NCBI RefSeq assembly: GCF_040907265.1
Contig: NZ_JBFOHP010000002.1
Coordinates: forward strand, 5,642,001-5,706,000
Origin: Streptomyces sclerotialus
GTDB taxonomy: Bacteria; Actinomycetota; Actinomycetes; Streptomycetales; Streptomycetaceae
Length of the DNA: 64,000 nt
Direction of reading: 5' to 3'
Part shown: in pieces, positions 32,083-41,473 of the stretch
Layout: each line of letters opens with the position of its first letter
Numbering within the stretch: the first letter of the stretch is position 1
Notes under the pieces: model-generated
What the model saw: the letters and a program-made list of their open reading frames with translations, nothing else
What the model was told of the DNA's origin: nothing
Databases searched by the model: none
Program-made: the position numbers and the translations under genes

Positions 32083-33048
32083 ATGCAGCCACGCAATATG
32101 TCCATGAGTGGAGTGGTCGACCTCGCCGCGGTGAAGGCGGCCGGGGAAGCGAAGCAGAAGGCGGAACAGTCGCGCGCCGAGGCGGCGCGTACCGGCCAGG
32201 CCCCGGCGGCCGGCCGGCTCGTGGTCGATGTCGACGAGGCGGGGTTCCAGCAGGAGATCCTGCAGCGCTCCACCGAAGTGCCGGTCGTCATCGACTTCTG
32301 GGCCGAGTGGTGCGAGCCGTGCAAGCAGCTGGGCCCGCTGCTGGAGCGCCTGGCGGGGGAGTACGCCGGCAAGTTCGTGCTCGCCAAGATCGACGTAGAC
32401 AAGAACCAGGCCCTGTTCCAGCAGTTCGGCGTGCAGGGCATCCCGGCGGTGTTCGCCGTCGTCGCCGGCCAGCCGATCCCGCTGTTCCAGGGCGCGGCCC
32501 CGGAGGCGCAGATCCGGCAGGTGCTGGACCAGCTGATCCAGGCGGCCGAGCAGCAGTTCGGCATCGTCGGCGCGCCGGTCGACCCGGCGGCGCAGGGCGC
32601 CGAGCCGGCCGAGGCGCCGGTGCCGGCCGGTCCGTACGACGCGCTGCTGGAGGCGGCGACCCAGGCGCTGGACTCCGGCGACCTCGGCGGCGCGATCCAG
32701 GCGTACAAGAACGTGCTCTCCGACGACCCGGCCAACGCCGAGGCCAAGCTGGGGCTCGCGCAGGCCGAGCTGCTGCACCGGGTGCAGGACCTCGACCCGC
32801 AGGCCGTGCGCAAGGAGGCGGCCGACAGCCCCGGTGACGTGCAGGCCCAGATCCGGGCGGCCGACCTCGACCTGGTCGGCGGGCACGTGGAGGACGCCTT
32901 CGGGCGGCTGGTCGACGTCGTGAGGCGCACCGCGGGCGACGACCGTGAGGCCGCGCGGGTGCGGCTGCTGGAGCTTTTCGAGGTCATCGGCGCCGACGAT
33001 CCGCGCGTCGTGAGCGCGCGCACGGCGCTGGCTCGCGTCCTGTTCTGA
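32083..33048 (+). CDS. Thioredoxin-domain protein with TPR-like C-terminus (CnoX/YbbN-like)
   Basis: 321 residues from the ATG at 32083 preceded by GGGGGGAGGA. An N-terminal charged helix is followed by a thioredoxin fold at about 47-155 with the redox motif WCEPC (76-80) and cis-Pro in GIPAVF. From about 180 on there are helical hairpins (ALDSGDLGGAIQAYKNVLSDDPANAEAKLGLA) like the TPR region of E. coli CnoX/YbbN. In that family the protein is a chaperone and mixed-disulfide partner. The intact CxxC suggests real oxidoreductase activity, unlike E. coli CnoX. Confidence 0.88.
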   Translation: MQPRNMSMSGVVDLAAVKAAGEAKQKAEQSRAEAARTGQAPAAGRLVVDVDEAGFQQEILQRSTEVPVVIDFWAEWCEPCKQLGPLLERLAGEYAGKFVLAKIDVDKNQALFQQFGVQGIPAVFAVVAGQPIPLFQGAAPEAQIRQVLDQLIQAAEQQFGIVGAPVDPAAQGAEPAEAPVPAGPYDALLEAATQALDSGDLGGAIQAYKNVLSDDPANAEAKLGLAQAELLHRVQDLDPQAVRKEAADSPGDVQAQIRAADLDLVGGHVEDAFGRLVDVVRRTAGDDREAARVRLLELFEVIGADDPRVVSARTALARVLF

Positions 33049-33082
33049 CGACTCGCCAAGTCCTTCCTCCTCAAACGGAACG

Positions 33083-33120
33083 GCGGCCACGTTTTACCAA
33101 AACTTGGTAATCGTGGCCGC
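33083..33120. terminator. Long compound hairpin after the thioredoxin-TPR gene
   Basis: GCGGCCACG pairs with CGTGGCCGC and, inside it, TTACCAA pairs with TTGGTAA around an AAC loop, giving about 16 bp of stem. It begins 35 bases after the stop codon. The inner TTACCAA/TTGGTAA part resembles the dyads that follow, so it may double as a binding site. Confidence 0.6.
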
Positions 33121-33122
33121 TG

Positions 33123-33135
33123 TTACTTGGAGTAA
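33123..33135. promoter_or_regulatory. TTACT-tgg-AGTAA dyad
   Basis: TTACTTGGAGTAA has perfect 5-bp arms around a 3-base centre, three bases after the compound hairpin. It is a compact dyad of the kind bound by TetR-type repressors or activators. Confidence 0.5.
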
Positions 33136-33250
33136 GCCCGCTGGGATGGCTTGCCGTGTTTTGGGCGTAATTTACGGATGTTTCTTCCGCGTTAAAGGCG
33201 ACCCTGTGTACCCGGATGATCTCGCTCGGTGCGCGCCGGATCGGTTGCCT

Positions 33251-33266
33251 GTTACTGGTAGGTAAC
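33251..33266. promoter_or_regulatory. GTTAC-n6-GTAAC dyad
   Basis: GTTACTGGTAGGTAAC has perfect 5-bp arms. Together with the sites at 33091-33110 and 33123-33135 it makes three TTAC/GTAA-type dyads within 180 bp upstream of the DUF6230 gene. Confidence 0.5.
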
Positions 33267-33629
33267 GAGCCCCTTGTGCGGCGGCTCCGAATGGACCACG
33301 ATCAGCCAAGCTCGGTCCGTCACCCCGCAGTCCGGCAGCCGGCCGGGAAGCGCGCGGGAGGCGGGTCCCCACCGAGTGGGCCGGCGGCAGTGGCGCCGGC
33401 CGAGGACAGGGGGGTCTTCGCCGTACCGGCGGAGCCTGTCCAGAGAGGTTGCGCGAGAGCGTGGCCAGTGGTTGTCGCTCGGGGGTGATCGCCGGTGGTT
33501 CGGAACGCAAGTCCTCCGAAGCGGGCGCTCTCCTTCCCGAGGACGTAGCACTTCTCCCATCCCAGGTGCGGCCGTGTCCATGACCGGGCGGCCGGCGCCG
33601 GAGATGTACGTCCGAGAAGGAGGAAAGTC

Positions 33630-34247
33630 ATGGAGTCCCTGGCTCGTGGCGGGACCAGATGGAAGCGGTTCGCCGTCGTCATGGTGCCGAGCGTCGCTGC
33701 GACGGCCGCGATCGGCGTGGCCCTTTCGCAGGGTGCGCTGGCCGCGTCGTTCAGCGTGTCCGGCCAGCAGTTCAAGGTGTCGACCGACCGCCTGGACGGC
33801 ACCGGGTTCGTCCAGTACGGCGCCGTTGACGCCCAGAAGGGCGGCAAGCAGATCCCGGTGGCGGTCTCGGCGTTCTCCAACGCCAAGATCAAGAACCTGT
33901 GCCAGTCCGTCGTCGTGCCCGTCCCGGTCTTCGGCGACGTGTCGATGAAGCTCCAGGCGGGCGGCGGTAGCACCCCGGTCGAGGCGAAGAACCTCTACAT
34001 CGACCTGGACCAGCTCGAGGCGGACGCGACCTTCAACAACATCAACATCGGTGTTGCCGCGGGTTCGACGTCCAAGGGCCCCGGCATCAAGAAGGGCGAC
34101 AAGGCCGATCCCGGTTCGTTCGCCCAGGAGGCCGACACGGCCACCCTGACCGGTGTCAAGCAGACGGCCTGGGCGACCACGGCCGGAACGTTCAAGCTCA
34201 GCGGCCTGAAGATGAAGGTCTCCAAGGGCAAGAACGAGTGCTACTGA
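33630..34247 (+). CDS. DUF6230 secreted protein
   Basis: 205 residues with AAGGAGGAAAGTC before the ATG. Signal peptide of about 38 residues (MVPSVAATAAIGVALSQGALA). The mature part is predicted beta-rich (FSVSGQQFKVSTDRLDGTGFVQYG, GTFKLSGLKMKVSKG) with only two cysteines, Cys91 and Cys204, able to form a disulfide. The family is common in Streptomyces and, as I remember, sometimes labelled 'cholesterol esterase'; no hydrolase motif is visible here. It heads the cluster with a DUF6114 membrane protein and a large secreted protein. Confidence 0.85.
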   Translation: MESLARGGTRWKRFAVVMVPSVAATAAIGVALSQGALAASFSVSGQQFKVSTDRLDGTGFVQYGAVDAQKGGKQIPVAVSAFSNAKIKNLCQSVVVPVPVFGDVSMKLQAGGGSTPVEAKNLYIDLDQLEADATFNNINIGVAAGSTSKGPGIKKGDKADPGSFAQEADTATLTGVKQTAWATTAGTFKLSGLKMKVSKGKNECY

Positions 34248-34387
34248 CGCACTGAGCGTGCGGGCACGGGGGAGCCGATACCAGGCCCCAGGCCGTATCC
34301 CTGTGCCCGTGCGCCGGTCCTTCCGACAGCACCGAGCACCACCAGCTCACGTACCACCGAATTGCCAGTCCCGAGGAGCTGTACGAG

Positions 34388-34978
34388 ATGAGCGCCGACA
34401 CGCGACCACGGCTGAGCGAGACAATCGGCCGGCAGCGCCGTTCCTTCCGGGTTTGGCGTGGACAACGCCCGTACTGGGCGGGGCTGCTGACCCTGCTGGC
34501 CGGCATCCCGATCATGTACATCCCCTACGCGAACCTCACGATCGGTTCCCTGACCGTCCGCATGGCGACGACGGCGGGAGCAGGCTCGCTGATCATCGGC
34601 GTGCTGCTGGTCGTGCTCGGTCTGACCATGTGGTTCCAGCCCGCTTCACGGGTGTTCGCCGGTGTCGCGGCGATCCTGCTGTCGCTGGTGTCCCTGGTCG
34701 TCTCCAACTTCGGTGCCTTCCTGATCGGCTTCCTGCTGGGACTGATCGGCGGTGCGCTGGCGGTCTCCTGGGCCCCCGGCAAGCCGGCCAGGGCCGGTGC
34801 CGCCGAGGACACCGACGGTCCCCGCGGGCGTGCGGACGACGGCGCCGGCGACGGGTTCGACGCGTTCGGCGGCGGGCGGCCCGCGGCGGCCGGAGCGGGC
34901 GGTTCGCGCGGCGTACTGGACGACCTGTCAGGTAAGAGCCCGACCAACGGGACGAACGGGAGGCACCGTGCCGGGTGA
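34388..34978 (+). CDS. DUF6114 membrane protein
   Basis: 196 residues. After RVWRGQRPYWAGLLTLLAGIPI come four hydrophobic segments between about 30 and 130, then a ~65-residue cytosolic tail rich in Gly, Ala, Asp and Arg. Members of this family regularly accompany DUF6230 proteins. A partly paired CGGGCAC/GTGCCCG hairpin near 34258-34315 separates it from the DUF6230 gene and may tune relative expression. The stop lies 11 bases inside the following gene. Confidence 0.85.
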   Translation: MSADTRPRLSETIGRQRRSFRVWRGQRPYWAGLLTLLAGIPIMYIPYANLTIGSLTVRMATTAGAGSLIIGVLLVVLGLTMWFQPASRVFAGVAAILLSLVSLVVSNFGAFLIGFLLGLIGGALAVSWAPGKPARAGAAEDTDGPRGRADDGAGDGFDAFGGGRPAAAGAGGSRGVLDDLSGKSPTNGTNGRHRAG

Positions 34979-36242
34979 CGAGCTGCACGACGAGGGCGCA
35001 GCCGCCGGGGCGAGATCCGGGCGGCACGCGGCGCCGAGGAAGCCGCTGCTGACGCGGTTGCACGTGCCCGCCGGCAAGGCGATCGCCATCGCCGCCATGC
35101 CCTCCGCCGTGCTCATGGGCATGGGGCTCACGCCCCAGCTGGCCATGGCCAAGCCCAAGCCCCCGGAGAGCCCTTTCCGGAACGGTCCGTGCGTGACCGC
35201 GCCGGACAAGGTGGACGAGCAGGACGCCAAGGCCGAGGACGACGCCAAGGCGAAGGACAAGGACAAGAAGGACGGTGCGAAGGGCGGCGCGGACACCGCC
35301 GAGCCGTCCGCCTCGCCCTCCGGCACGGACGAGGACAAGACGTCCGAGCCGTCCGCCGGCCCGGAGGGCGGTGAGCCGTCGGACTCCGCCACGCCGTCGC
35401 CGTCCGCCTCCCCCGAGGAGGAGGAGAAGGACGGCGGCCTGCTGGGCGGCGTCGGTGACGCGCTCGGCGGTCTGCTCGGCGGCGGTGACTCGGCCGAAGA
35501 GGAGTCCACCGCCTCGCCGAGCCCGAGCCCGTCGGCGTCCGAGGACACCGCGTCCGAGGAGGCCACGTCCGACGACACGAAGACCGAGGACTCCGGTTCC
35601 GCCACCGACAAGGTGACCAAGCCGGTCGAGGACACCCTGGACGGCGTCACCCGTCACGGCGACGGGGAGAAGACGGTCAAGGACACCGTCCACGGTGCCG
35701 TGGGCACCGTCGACAACGTCCTGCCCGGCGGCGGCCTCGACGGCACGGACGCCGACGGCAAGAAGGGCTACCCCTGCGTCGTCGAGAACAAGCAGAAGGG
35801 CAAGGACGAGCAGACCCCCGTCACCCTGCCCGACGACCCCTGGCACCTGGAGTCCTCCGCGCTCACCCTGCGCGGCCTGGACTACGAGGGCGTCGTCAAC
35901 GTCACCACCCAGAACGGCAGCACCAAGCAGGCCCTGAAGTTCACCGCCGACAGCGTGGACATCGGCGACCTGCACCAGATCGTCGACGACCCGACGTCCG
36001 GGAAGAAGTACCACGTCCAGGCGCGCGAGGGCTCCACGTCCACGATCCGCGGCGGCAAGGTGACGATGTACACCGAGAAGCTGCAGGGCAACCTCTTCGG
36101 GCTGATCCCCGTGACGTTCGACCCGGAGCACCCGCCGCCCATCAACACGCCGTTCGCCTACTTCACCAAGGTGAAGATCGACCAGGCCGGCCAGTTCGGC
36201 GGCAACCTGCACGTCCCGGGCCTGCAGCAGTACATGACCTGA
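34968..36242 (+). CDS. Large secreted or surface protein with acidic low-complexity stalk
   Basis: 424 residues from the GTG at 34968 with GGGAGG 5 bases upstream. An Arg-rich start and a hydrophobic export segment at about 35-61 (ending QLAMA) are followed by a ~210-residue Ser/Pro/Glu/Asp/Lys stalk with GGLLGG repeats, then a C-terminal domain at about 290-424 (WHLESSALTLRGLDYEGVVN, LKFTADSVDIGDL, IRGGKVTMYTEKLQGN). That domain's alternating beta pattern is reminiscent of the DUF6230 fold next door. Two Cys lie near residues 75 and 267. I do not recognise a function; it looks like a cell-surface partner of the two preceding products. Confidence 0.75.
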   Translation: MPGDELHDEGAAAGARSGRHAAPRKPLLTRLHVPAGKAIAIAAMPSAVLMGMGLTPQLAMAKPKPPESPFRNGPCVTAPDKVDEQDAKAEDDAKAKDKDKKDGAKGGADTAEPSASPSGTDEDKTSEPSAGPEGGEPSDSATPSPSASPEEEEKDGGLLGGVGDALGGLLGGGDSAEEESTASPSPSPSASEDTASEEATSDDTKTEDSGSATDKVTKPVEDTLDGVTRHGDGEKTVKDTVHGAVGTVDNVLPGGGLDGTDADGKKGYPCVVENKQKGKDEQTPVTLPDDPWHLESSALTLRGLDYEGVVNVTTQNGSTKQALKFTADSVDIGDLHQIVDDPTSGKKYHVQAREGSTSTIRGGKVTMYTEKLQGNLFGLIPVTFDPEHPPPINTPFAYFTKVKIDQAGQFGGNLHVPGLQQYMT

Positions 36243-36300
36243 GGCATCGCCGCCGGTCCGGGTCCGCCCGGCCCGCGCAAGCCGTTCCGGGAGCCGCACC

Positions 36301-36340
36301 GCGAAGGCCCCGCTCCTCCTCGGAGGAGCGGGGCCTTCGC
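36301..36340. terminator. Strong bidirectional terminator
   Basis: A perfect 19-bp stem (GCGAAGGCCCCGCTCCTCC and its inverse) with a 2-base gap between arms, located between the convergent secreted-protein gene and pyk. Confidence 0.9.
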
Positions 36341-36356
36341 GTACGTACGGGGCGCG

Positions 36357-37784
36357 TCAGCCGCGCTCGCCGCCCAGGTGGTGCACCCGGACCATGTTGG
36401 TGGTGCCGGGGACGCCGGGGGGCGAACCAGCCGTGATGATCATGGTGTCGCCGGCGTTGTACCGCTTGAGCTTCAGCAGCTCGGAGTCGACCAGGTCCAC
36501 CATGGCGTCGGTGGTGTTGACGTGCTCCACGACGAAGGTCTCCACGCCCCAGCTCAGCGAGAGCTGGTTGCGGGTCGAGACGTCGGTGGTGAAGGCCAGG
36601 ATCGGCTGGGTCGCGCGATAGCGGGACAGCCGGCGGGCCGTGTCACCGGACTTGGTGAAGGCCACCAGCGCCTTGCCGTTCAGGAAGTCGGCCATCTCGG
36701 CGGCCGCGCGGGCCACGGCGCCGCCCTGGGTGCGCGGCTTCTTGCCCGGGACCAGCGGCTGCAGGCCCTTGGACAGCAGCTCCTCCTCGGCCGCCTCGAC
36801 GATCTTCGACATCGTCTTGACGGTCTGGATCGGGTACTGGCCGACCGAGGACTCCGCGGAGAGCATGACCGCGTCCGCGCCGTCCAGGATCGCGTTGGCG
36901 ACGTCGGAGGCCTCGGCGCGGGTCGGCCGCGAGTTGGTGATCATCGACTCCATCATCTGGGTCGCCACGATCACCGGCTTCGCGTTCCGGCGGCACATCT
37001 CCACCAGGCGCTTCTGCACCATCGGGACCTTCTCCAGCGGGTACTCCACCGCCAGGTCACCGCGGGCCACCATCACGCCGTCGAAGGCCGCGACGACCTC
37101 TTCCATGTTGGCGACCGCCTGCGGCTTCTCCACCTTGGCGATCACCGGCACCCGGCGGCCGACCTCGTCCATGACGCGGTGCACGTCCTGGACGTCCTTG
37201 GCGTCCCGCACGAAGGACAGCGCGACCAGGTCGCAGCCCATGTCCAGGGCGAACTTCAGGTCCTCGATGTCCTTCTCGGACAGCGCGGGGACGTTCACCG
37301 CGGCGCCGGGCAGGTTGATGCCCTTGTGGTCGGAGATGACACCGCCCTCGATGACGATGCAGCGCACGCGGGGGCCGTCGACCTCGACCACCTGGAGCGC
37401 GACGTTGCCGTCGTTGATCAGGACCGGGTCGCCCTTGGAGACGTCGCCGGGCAGGCCCTTGTACGTGGTGCCGCAGATGGTCTTGTCACCGGGCACGTCC
37501 TCGGTGGTGATGACGAACTCGTCACCGCGCACCAGCTCCACCGGACCGTCGGCGAAGGTCTCCAGGCGGATCTTCGGGCCCTGGAGGTCGGCGAGGACAC
37601 CGACGGCGCGGCCGGTCTCCTCGGCGGCCTTGCGGAGGCGGTGGTACCGCTCCTCGTGCTCCGCGTGGGTGCCATGGCTCATGTTGAAACGGGCCACGTT
37701 CATACCGGCTTCGATCAGCGTCTTGAGCTGATCGAAGGAGTCAACGGCGGGGCCCAGGGTGCAGACGATTTTCGAACGGCGCAT
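36357..37784 (-). CDS. pyk: Pyruvate kinase
   Basis: 475 residues from the ATG at 37784; the in-frame extension to 37826 lies across the promoter. MRRSKIVCTLGPA opens the barrel; the catalytic Lys lies in AKVEKPQA, metal-binding residues in VMVARGDLAVE, and the inserted B domain at about 70-170. The C-terminal allosteric domain is complete. It converts phosphoenolpyruvate and ADP to pyruvate and ATP. ackA and pta lie directly upstream on the same strand, so pyruvate made here can flow to acetate. Confidence 0.95.
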   Translation of the reverse strand: MRRSKIVCTLGPAVDSFDQLKTLIEAGMNVARFNMSHGTHAEHEERYHRLRKAAEETGRAVGVLADLQGPKIRLETFADGPVELVRGDEFVITTEDVPGDKTICGTTYKGLPGDVSKGDPVLINDGNVALQVVEVDGPRVRCIVIEGGVISDHKGINLPGAAVNVPALSEKDIEDLKFALDMGCDLVALSFVRDAKDVQDVHRVMDEVGRRVPVIAKVEKPQAVANMEEVVAAFDGVMVARGDLAVEYPLEKVPMVQKRLVEMCRRNAKPVIVATQMMESMITNSRPTRAEASDVANAILDGADAVMLSAESSVGQYPIQTVKTMSKIVEAAEEELLSKGLQPLVPGKKPRTQGGAVARAAAEMADFLNGKALVAFTKSGDTARRLSRYRATQPILAFTTDVSTRNQLSLSWGVETFVVEHVNTTDAMVDLVDSELLKLKRYNAGDTMIITAGSPPGVPGTTNMVRVHHLGGERG

Positions 37785-37791
37785 GGGCTGA

Positions 37792-37797
37792 ATCCTA
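37792..37797 (-). promoter_or_regulatory. Leaderless -10 of pyk
   Basis: On the minus strand TAGGAT ends 7 bases before the pyk ATG. It lies in the 61-bp gap after ackA, so pyk has its own promoter in addition to any read-through. Confidence 0.55.
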
Positions 37798-37845
37798 TCG
37801 GTTTGTTTCAGAGCGGAATATTCCACCTGGCGGAAGCGCCGATAA

Positions 37846-39057
<1,212 letters not shown>

Positions 39058-39103
39058 GGAGAAGCTTTCGGGTCGGGTACGGGAGGGGTACGGAGGGACG
39101 GGG

Positions 39104-41194
39104 TCAGCGGCCGGCCGGGGCCGCGCCGCCCTGGGCCTGGATGGCCGTGATCGCGACGGTGTTGACGATGTCCTGGACCAGGGCGCCGCGCGAGAGGTCG
39201 TTGACCGGCTTGCGCAGGCCCTGCAGGACCGGGCCGACGGCGACCGCGCCGGCCGACCGCTGCACGGCCTTGTAGGTGTTGTTGCCGGTGTTCAGGTCCG
39301 GAAAGACCAGCACGGTGGCCCGGCCCGCGACCTCGGAGTCCGGCAGCTTGGTGCGGGCGACGTCGGCGTCCACCGCGGCGTCGTACTGGATCGGGCCCTC
39401 GACCAGCAGGTCGGGGCGGCGCTCGCGGACCAGCTCGGTGGCCTTGCGCACCTTGTCCACGTCGGCGCCGGAGCCGGAGGTGCCGGTGGAGTACGACAGC
39501 ATCGCGATCCGCGGCTCGACGCCGAACTGCGCGGCGGTGGCCGCGGACTGGATGGCGATGTCGGCCAGCTGCTCGGCGTTCGGGTCCGGGTTGACCGCGC
39601 AGTCGCCGTACACCAGGACCCGGTCGGCCAGGCACATGAAGAAGACCGACGAGACGATCGCGGCGTCCTGCTTGGTCTTGATGACCTCGAAGGCGGGCCG
39701 GATCGTGGCGGCGGTGGAGTGCACGGCGCCCGACACCATGCCGTCGGCCAAGCCCTCCTGCACCATCAGGGTGCCGAAGTAGGAGACGTCGGCGACCACG
39801 TCGTACGCCAGCTCGTACGTGACGCCCTTGTGGGCGCGCAGCTCCGCGTACCGCTCGGCGAAGCGCTCGCGCACCGGCGCGGTCTGCGGGTCGATGATCT
39901 GCGCGTCGCCCAGGTCGATGGAGAGGTCGGCGGCCCGCTTGCGGATCGCGTCCTCCTCACCCAGCAGGGTCAGGTCGCACACGTCGCGGCGGAGCAGCAC
40001 GTCGGCGGCGCGCAGCACGCGCTCCTCGGTGCCCTCGGGCAGCACGACCCGGCGGCGCCCGGACCGGGACCGCTCGATCAGCTCGTGCTCGAACATCATC
40101 GGCGTCACGCGGTCGGACTTCAGGACCGAAATGCGCTTGGTCAGCTCGACGGTGTCCACGTGCCGCTCGAACAGGCCCAGCGCGGTCTCCGCCTTGCGCG
40201 GCGAGGCGGCGCTCAGCTTGCCCTCGATGGCGAACAGCTCGGCCGCCGTGGGGAAGGACCCGCCGGGCACGGATATCACCGGCGTACCGGGGGCCAGCCG
40301 GGCGGCCAGCGCCATGATGTCGGGGCCGGGGCGCTCGCCCAGGGTGAGCAGCACGCCGGCGATGGGCGGGGCGCCCGCGCTGTGCGCGGCGAGCGCGCCG
40401 ATGATCAGGTCAGCGCGGTCGCCGGGCGCGACGACCAGGCTGCCGTCGGTCAGCGCCTTGAGGAACGTCGGCAGCATGGCGCCGCCGAAGACGAAGTTCC
40501 TGGCGTCCCTGGCCATCCCGGAGTCGTCGCCGAGCAGCACCTCGCCGCCGAGCGCGTGCGCGATCTGGGAGACGGTCGGCGCGGAGAGCGAGGGCTCCTC
40601 GGGGAGCGCGTAGCAGGGCACCGGGAGGTGGGTGGCCAGCCGCTCCACGACGGCCGTGCGGTCGGCGGCGGCGACCCGGTTCACGACCATGGCGACCACG
40701 TCGCAGCCCATGGAGTCGAAGGCGCGGTAGGCGTTGCGTGCCTCGTCCCGTACCGACTCCGGCTCCTGGTCGCGGCCCGCGACGACCGGCAGCACCGAGG
40801 CGCCGAACTCGTTCGCCAGCCGGGCGTTCAGGCTCAGCTCGTCGGGCAGGCCGGTGTCGGCGTAGTCCGTGCCCAGCACCAGGACGTAGTCGTACTCCCT
40901 GGCGACGTCCAGGAAGCGGTCCACCAGCCGGGAGACCAGCTCGTCGGTGCCCTGCTCGGCCTGGAGGGCGTTCGCCTCCTCGTACCCCATGCCGTACACC
41001 GAGTCGGCGGGCTGGGTGAGGCGGTACCGCGACCGCAGCAGGTCGAAGAGGCGGTCCGGGCCGTCGTCGTGCACGAGCGGGCGGAAGACGCCGACCCGGT
41101 CGACATGGCGGGTCAGCAGTTCCATGACCCCCAGCTCGATGACCTGGCGTCCGTCGCCGCGGCCGATGCCGGTCACGTACACGCTCCGCGTCAC
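39104..41194 (-). CDS. pta: Phosphate acetyltransferase (long form)
   Basis: 696 residues from the GTG at 41194 (VTRSVYVTGIG), which has AAGGACGGAG 7-16 bases upstream; the outer GTG at 41224 would include that site in the coding sequence. It is a three-part protein: a P-loop-like BioD/DRTGG N-terminal half to about 360, then the PTA_PTB catalytic domain (VVLPEGTEERVLRAA ... YSTGTSGSGADVDKV ... FPDLNTGNNTYKAVQ). It moves the acetyl group between CoA and phosphate. The N-terminal half is the regulatory region in E. coli-type Pta. Confidence 0.94.
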   Translation of the reverse strand: MTRSVYVTGIGRGDGRQVIELGVMELLTRHVDRVGVFRPLVHDDGPDRLFDLLRSRYRLTQPADSVYGMGYEEANALQAEQGTDELVSRLVDRFLDVAREYDYVLVLGTDYADTGLPDELSLNARLANEFGASVLPVVAGRDQEPESVRDEARNAYRAFDSMGCDVVAMVVNRVAAADRTAVVERLATHLPVPCYALPEEPSLSAPTVSQIAHALGGEVLLGDDSGMARDARNFVFGGAMLPTFLKALTDGSLVVAPGDRADLIIGALAAHSAGAPPIAGVLLTLGERPGPDIMALAARLAPGTPVISVPGGSFPTAAELFAIEGKLSAASPRKAETALGLFERHVDTVELTKRISVLKSDRVTPMMFEHELIERSRSGRRRVVLPEGTEERVLRAADVLLRRDVCDLTLLGEEDAIRKRAADLSIDLGDAQIIDPQTAPVRERFAERYAELRAHKGVTYELAYDVVADVSYFGTLMVQEGLADGMVSGAVHSTAATIRPAFEVIKTKQDAAIVSSVFFMCLADRVLVYGDCAVNPDPNAEQLADIAIQSAATAAQFGVEPRIAMLSYSTGTSGSGADVDKVRKATELVRERRPDLLVEGPIQYDAAVDADVARTKLPDSEVAGRATVLVFPDLNTGNNTYKAVQRSAGAVAVGPVLQGLRKPVNDLSRGALVQDIVNTVAITAIQAQGGAAPAGR

Positions 41195-41473
41195 GTGCGA
41201 TCTCCGTCCTTTTCCGTTGCTCACGGGGAAAAATTACCCGATATGGTGGCCTTGCCCCCCTTGACAATACCTGCGCCAGTGGATAAGCCGCTCTCTCCCA
41301 GTGTCCATGGTCGGTGCCGGTGGGCGAAGGCGGGTGCGGGAGGCGGGTGAGGACCCGTGTGCGGGGTACCCGGAGACGGAGTACCCGAGGCGCGTGAGGT
41401 CACCGGTCACCGGCCCGTGAAACAATCGCATCGGCTCACCAGAACCAACATCGAGCACAGGAGACTCAGCACG

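Larger units (their letters stand above)
33049..33629. other. 581-bp intergenic region with TTAC dyads, no supported gene
   Basis: Short open frames exist on both strands, but none has a ribosome site or recognisable product. The left part (33083-33270) is clearly richer in A+T than the surroundings and contains one long hairpin and two dyads. The right part (33300-33610) is G+C-rich and featureless apart from the AAGGAGG ribosome site of the next gene. Confidence 0.6.

Noticed and set aside
33172..33581. Several 90-112-codon frames on both strands in the gap before the DUF6230 gene
   Set aside because: They overlap one another, lack ribosome sites and cover dyad elements. None looks like a protein family.
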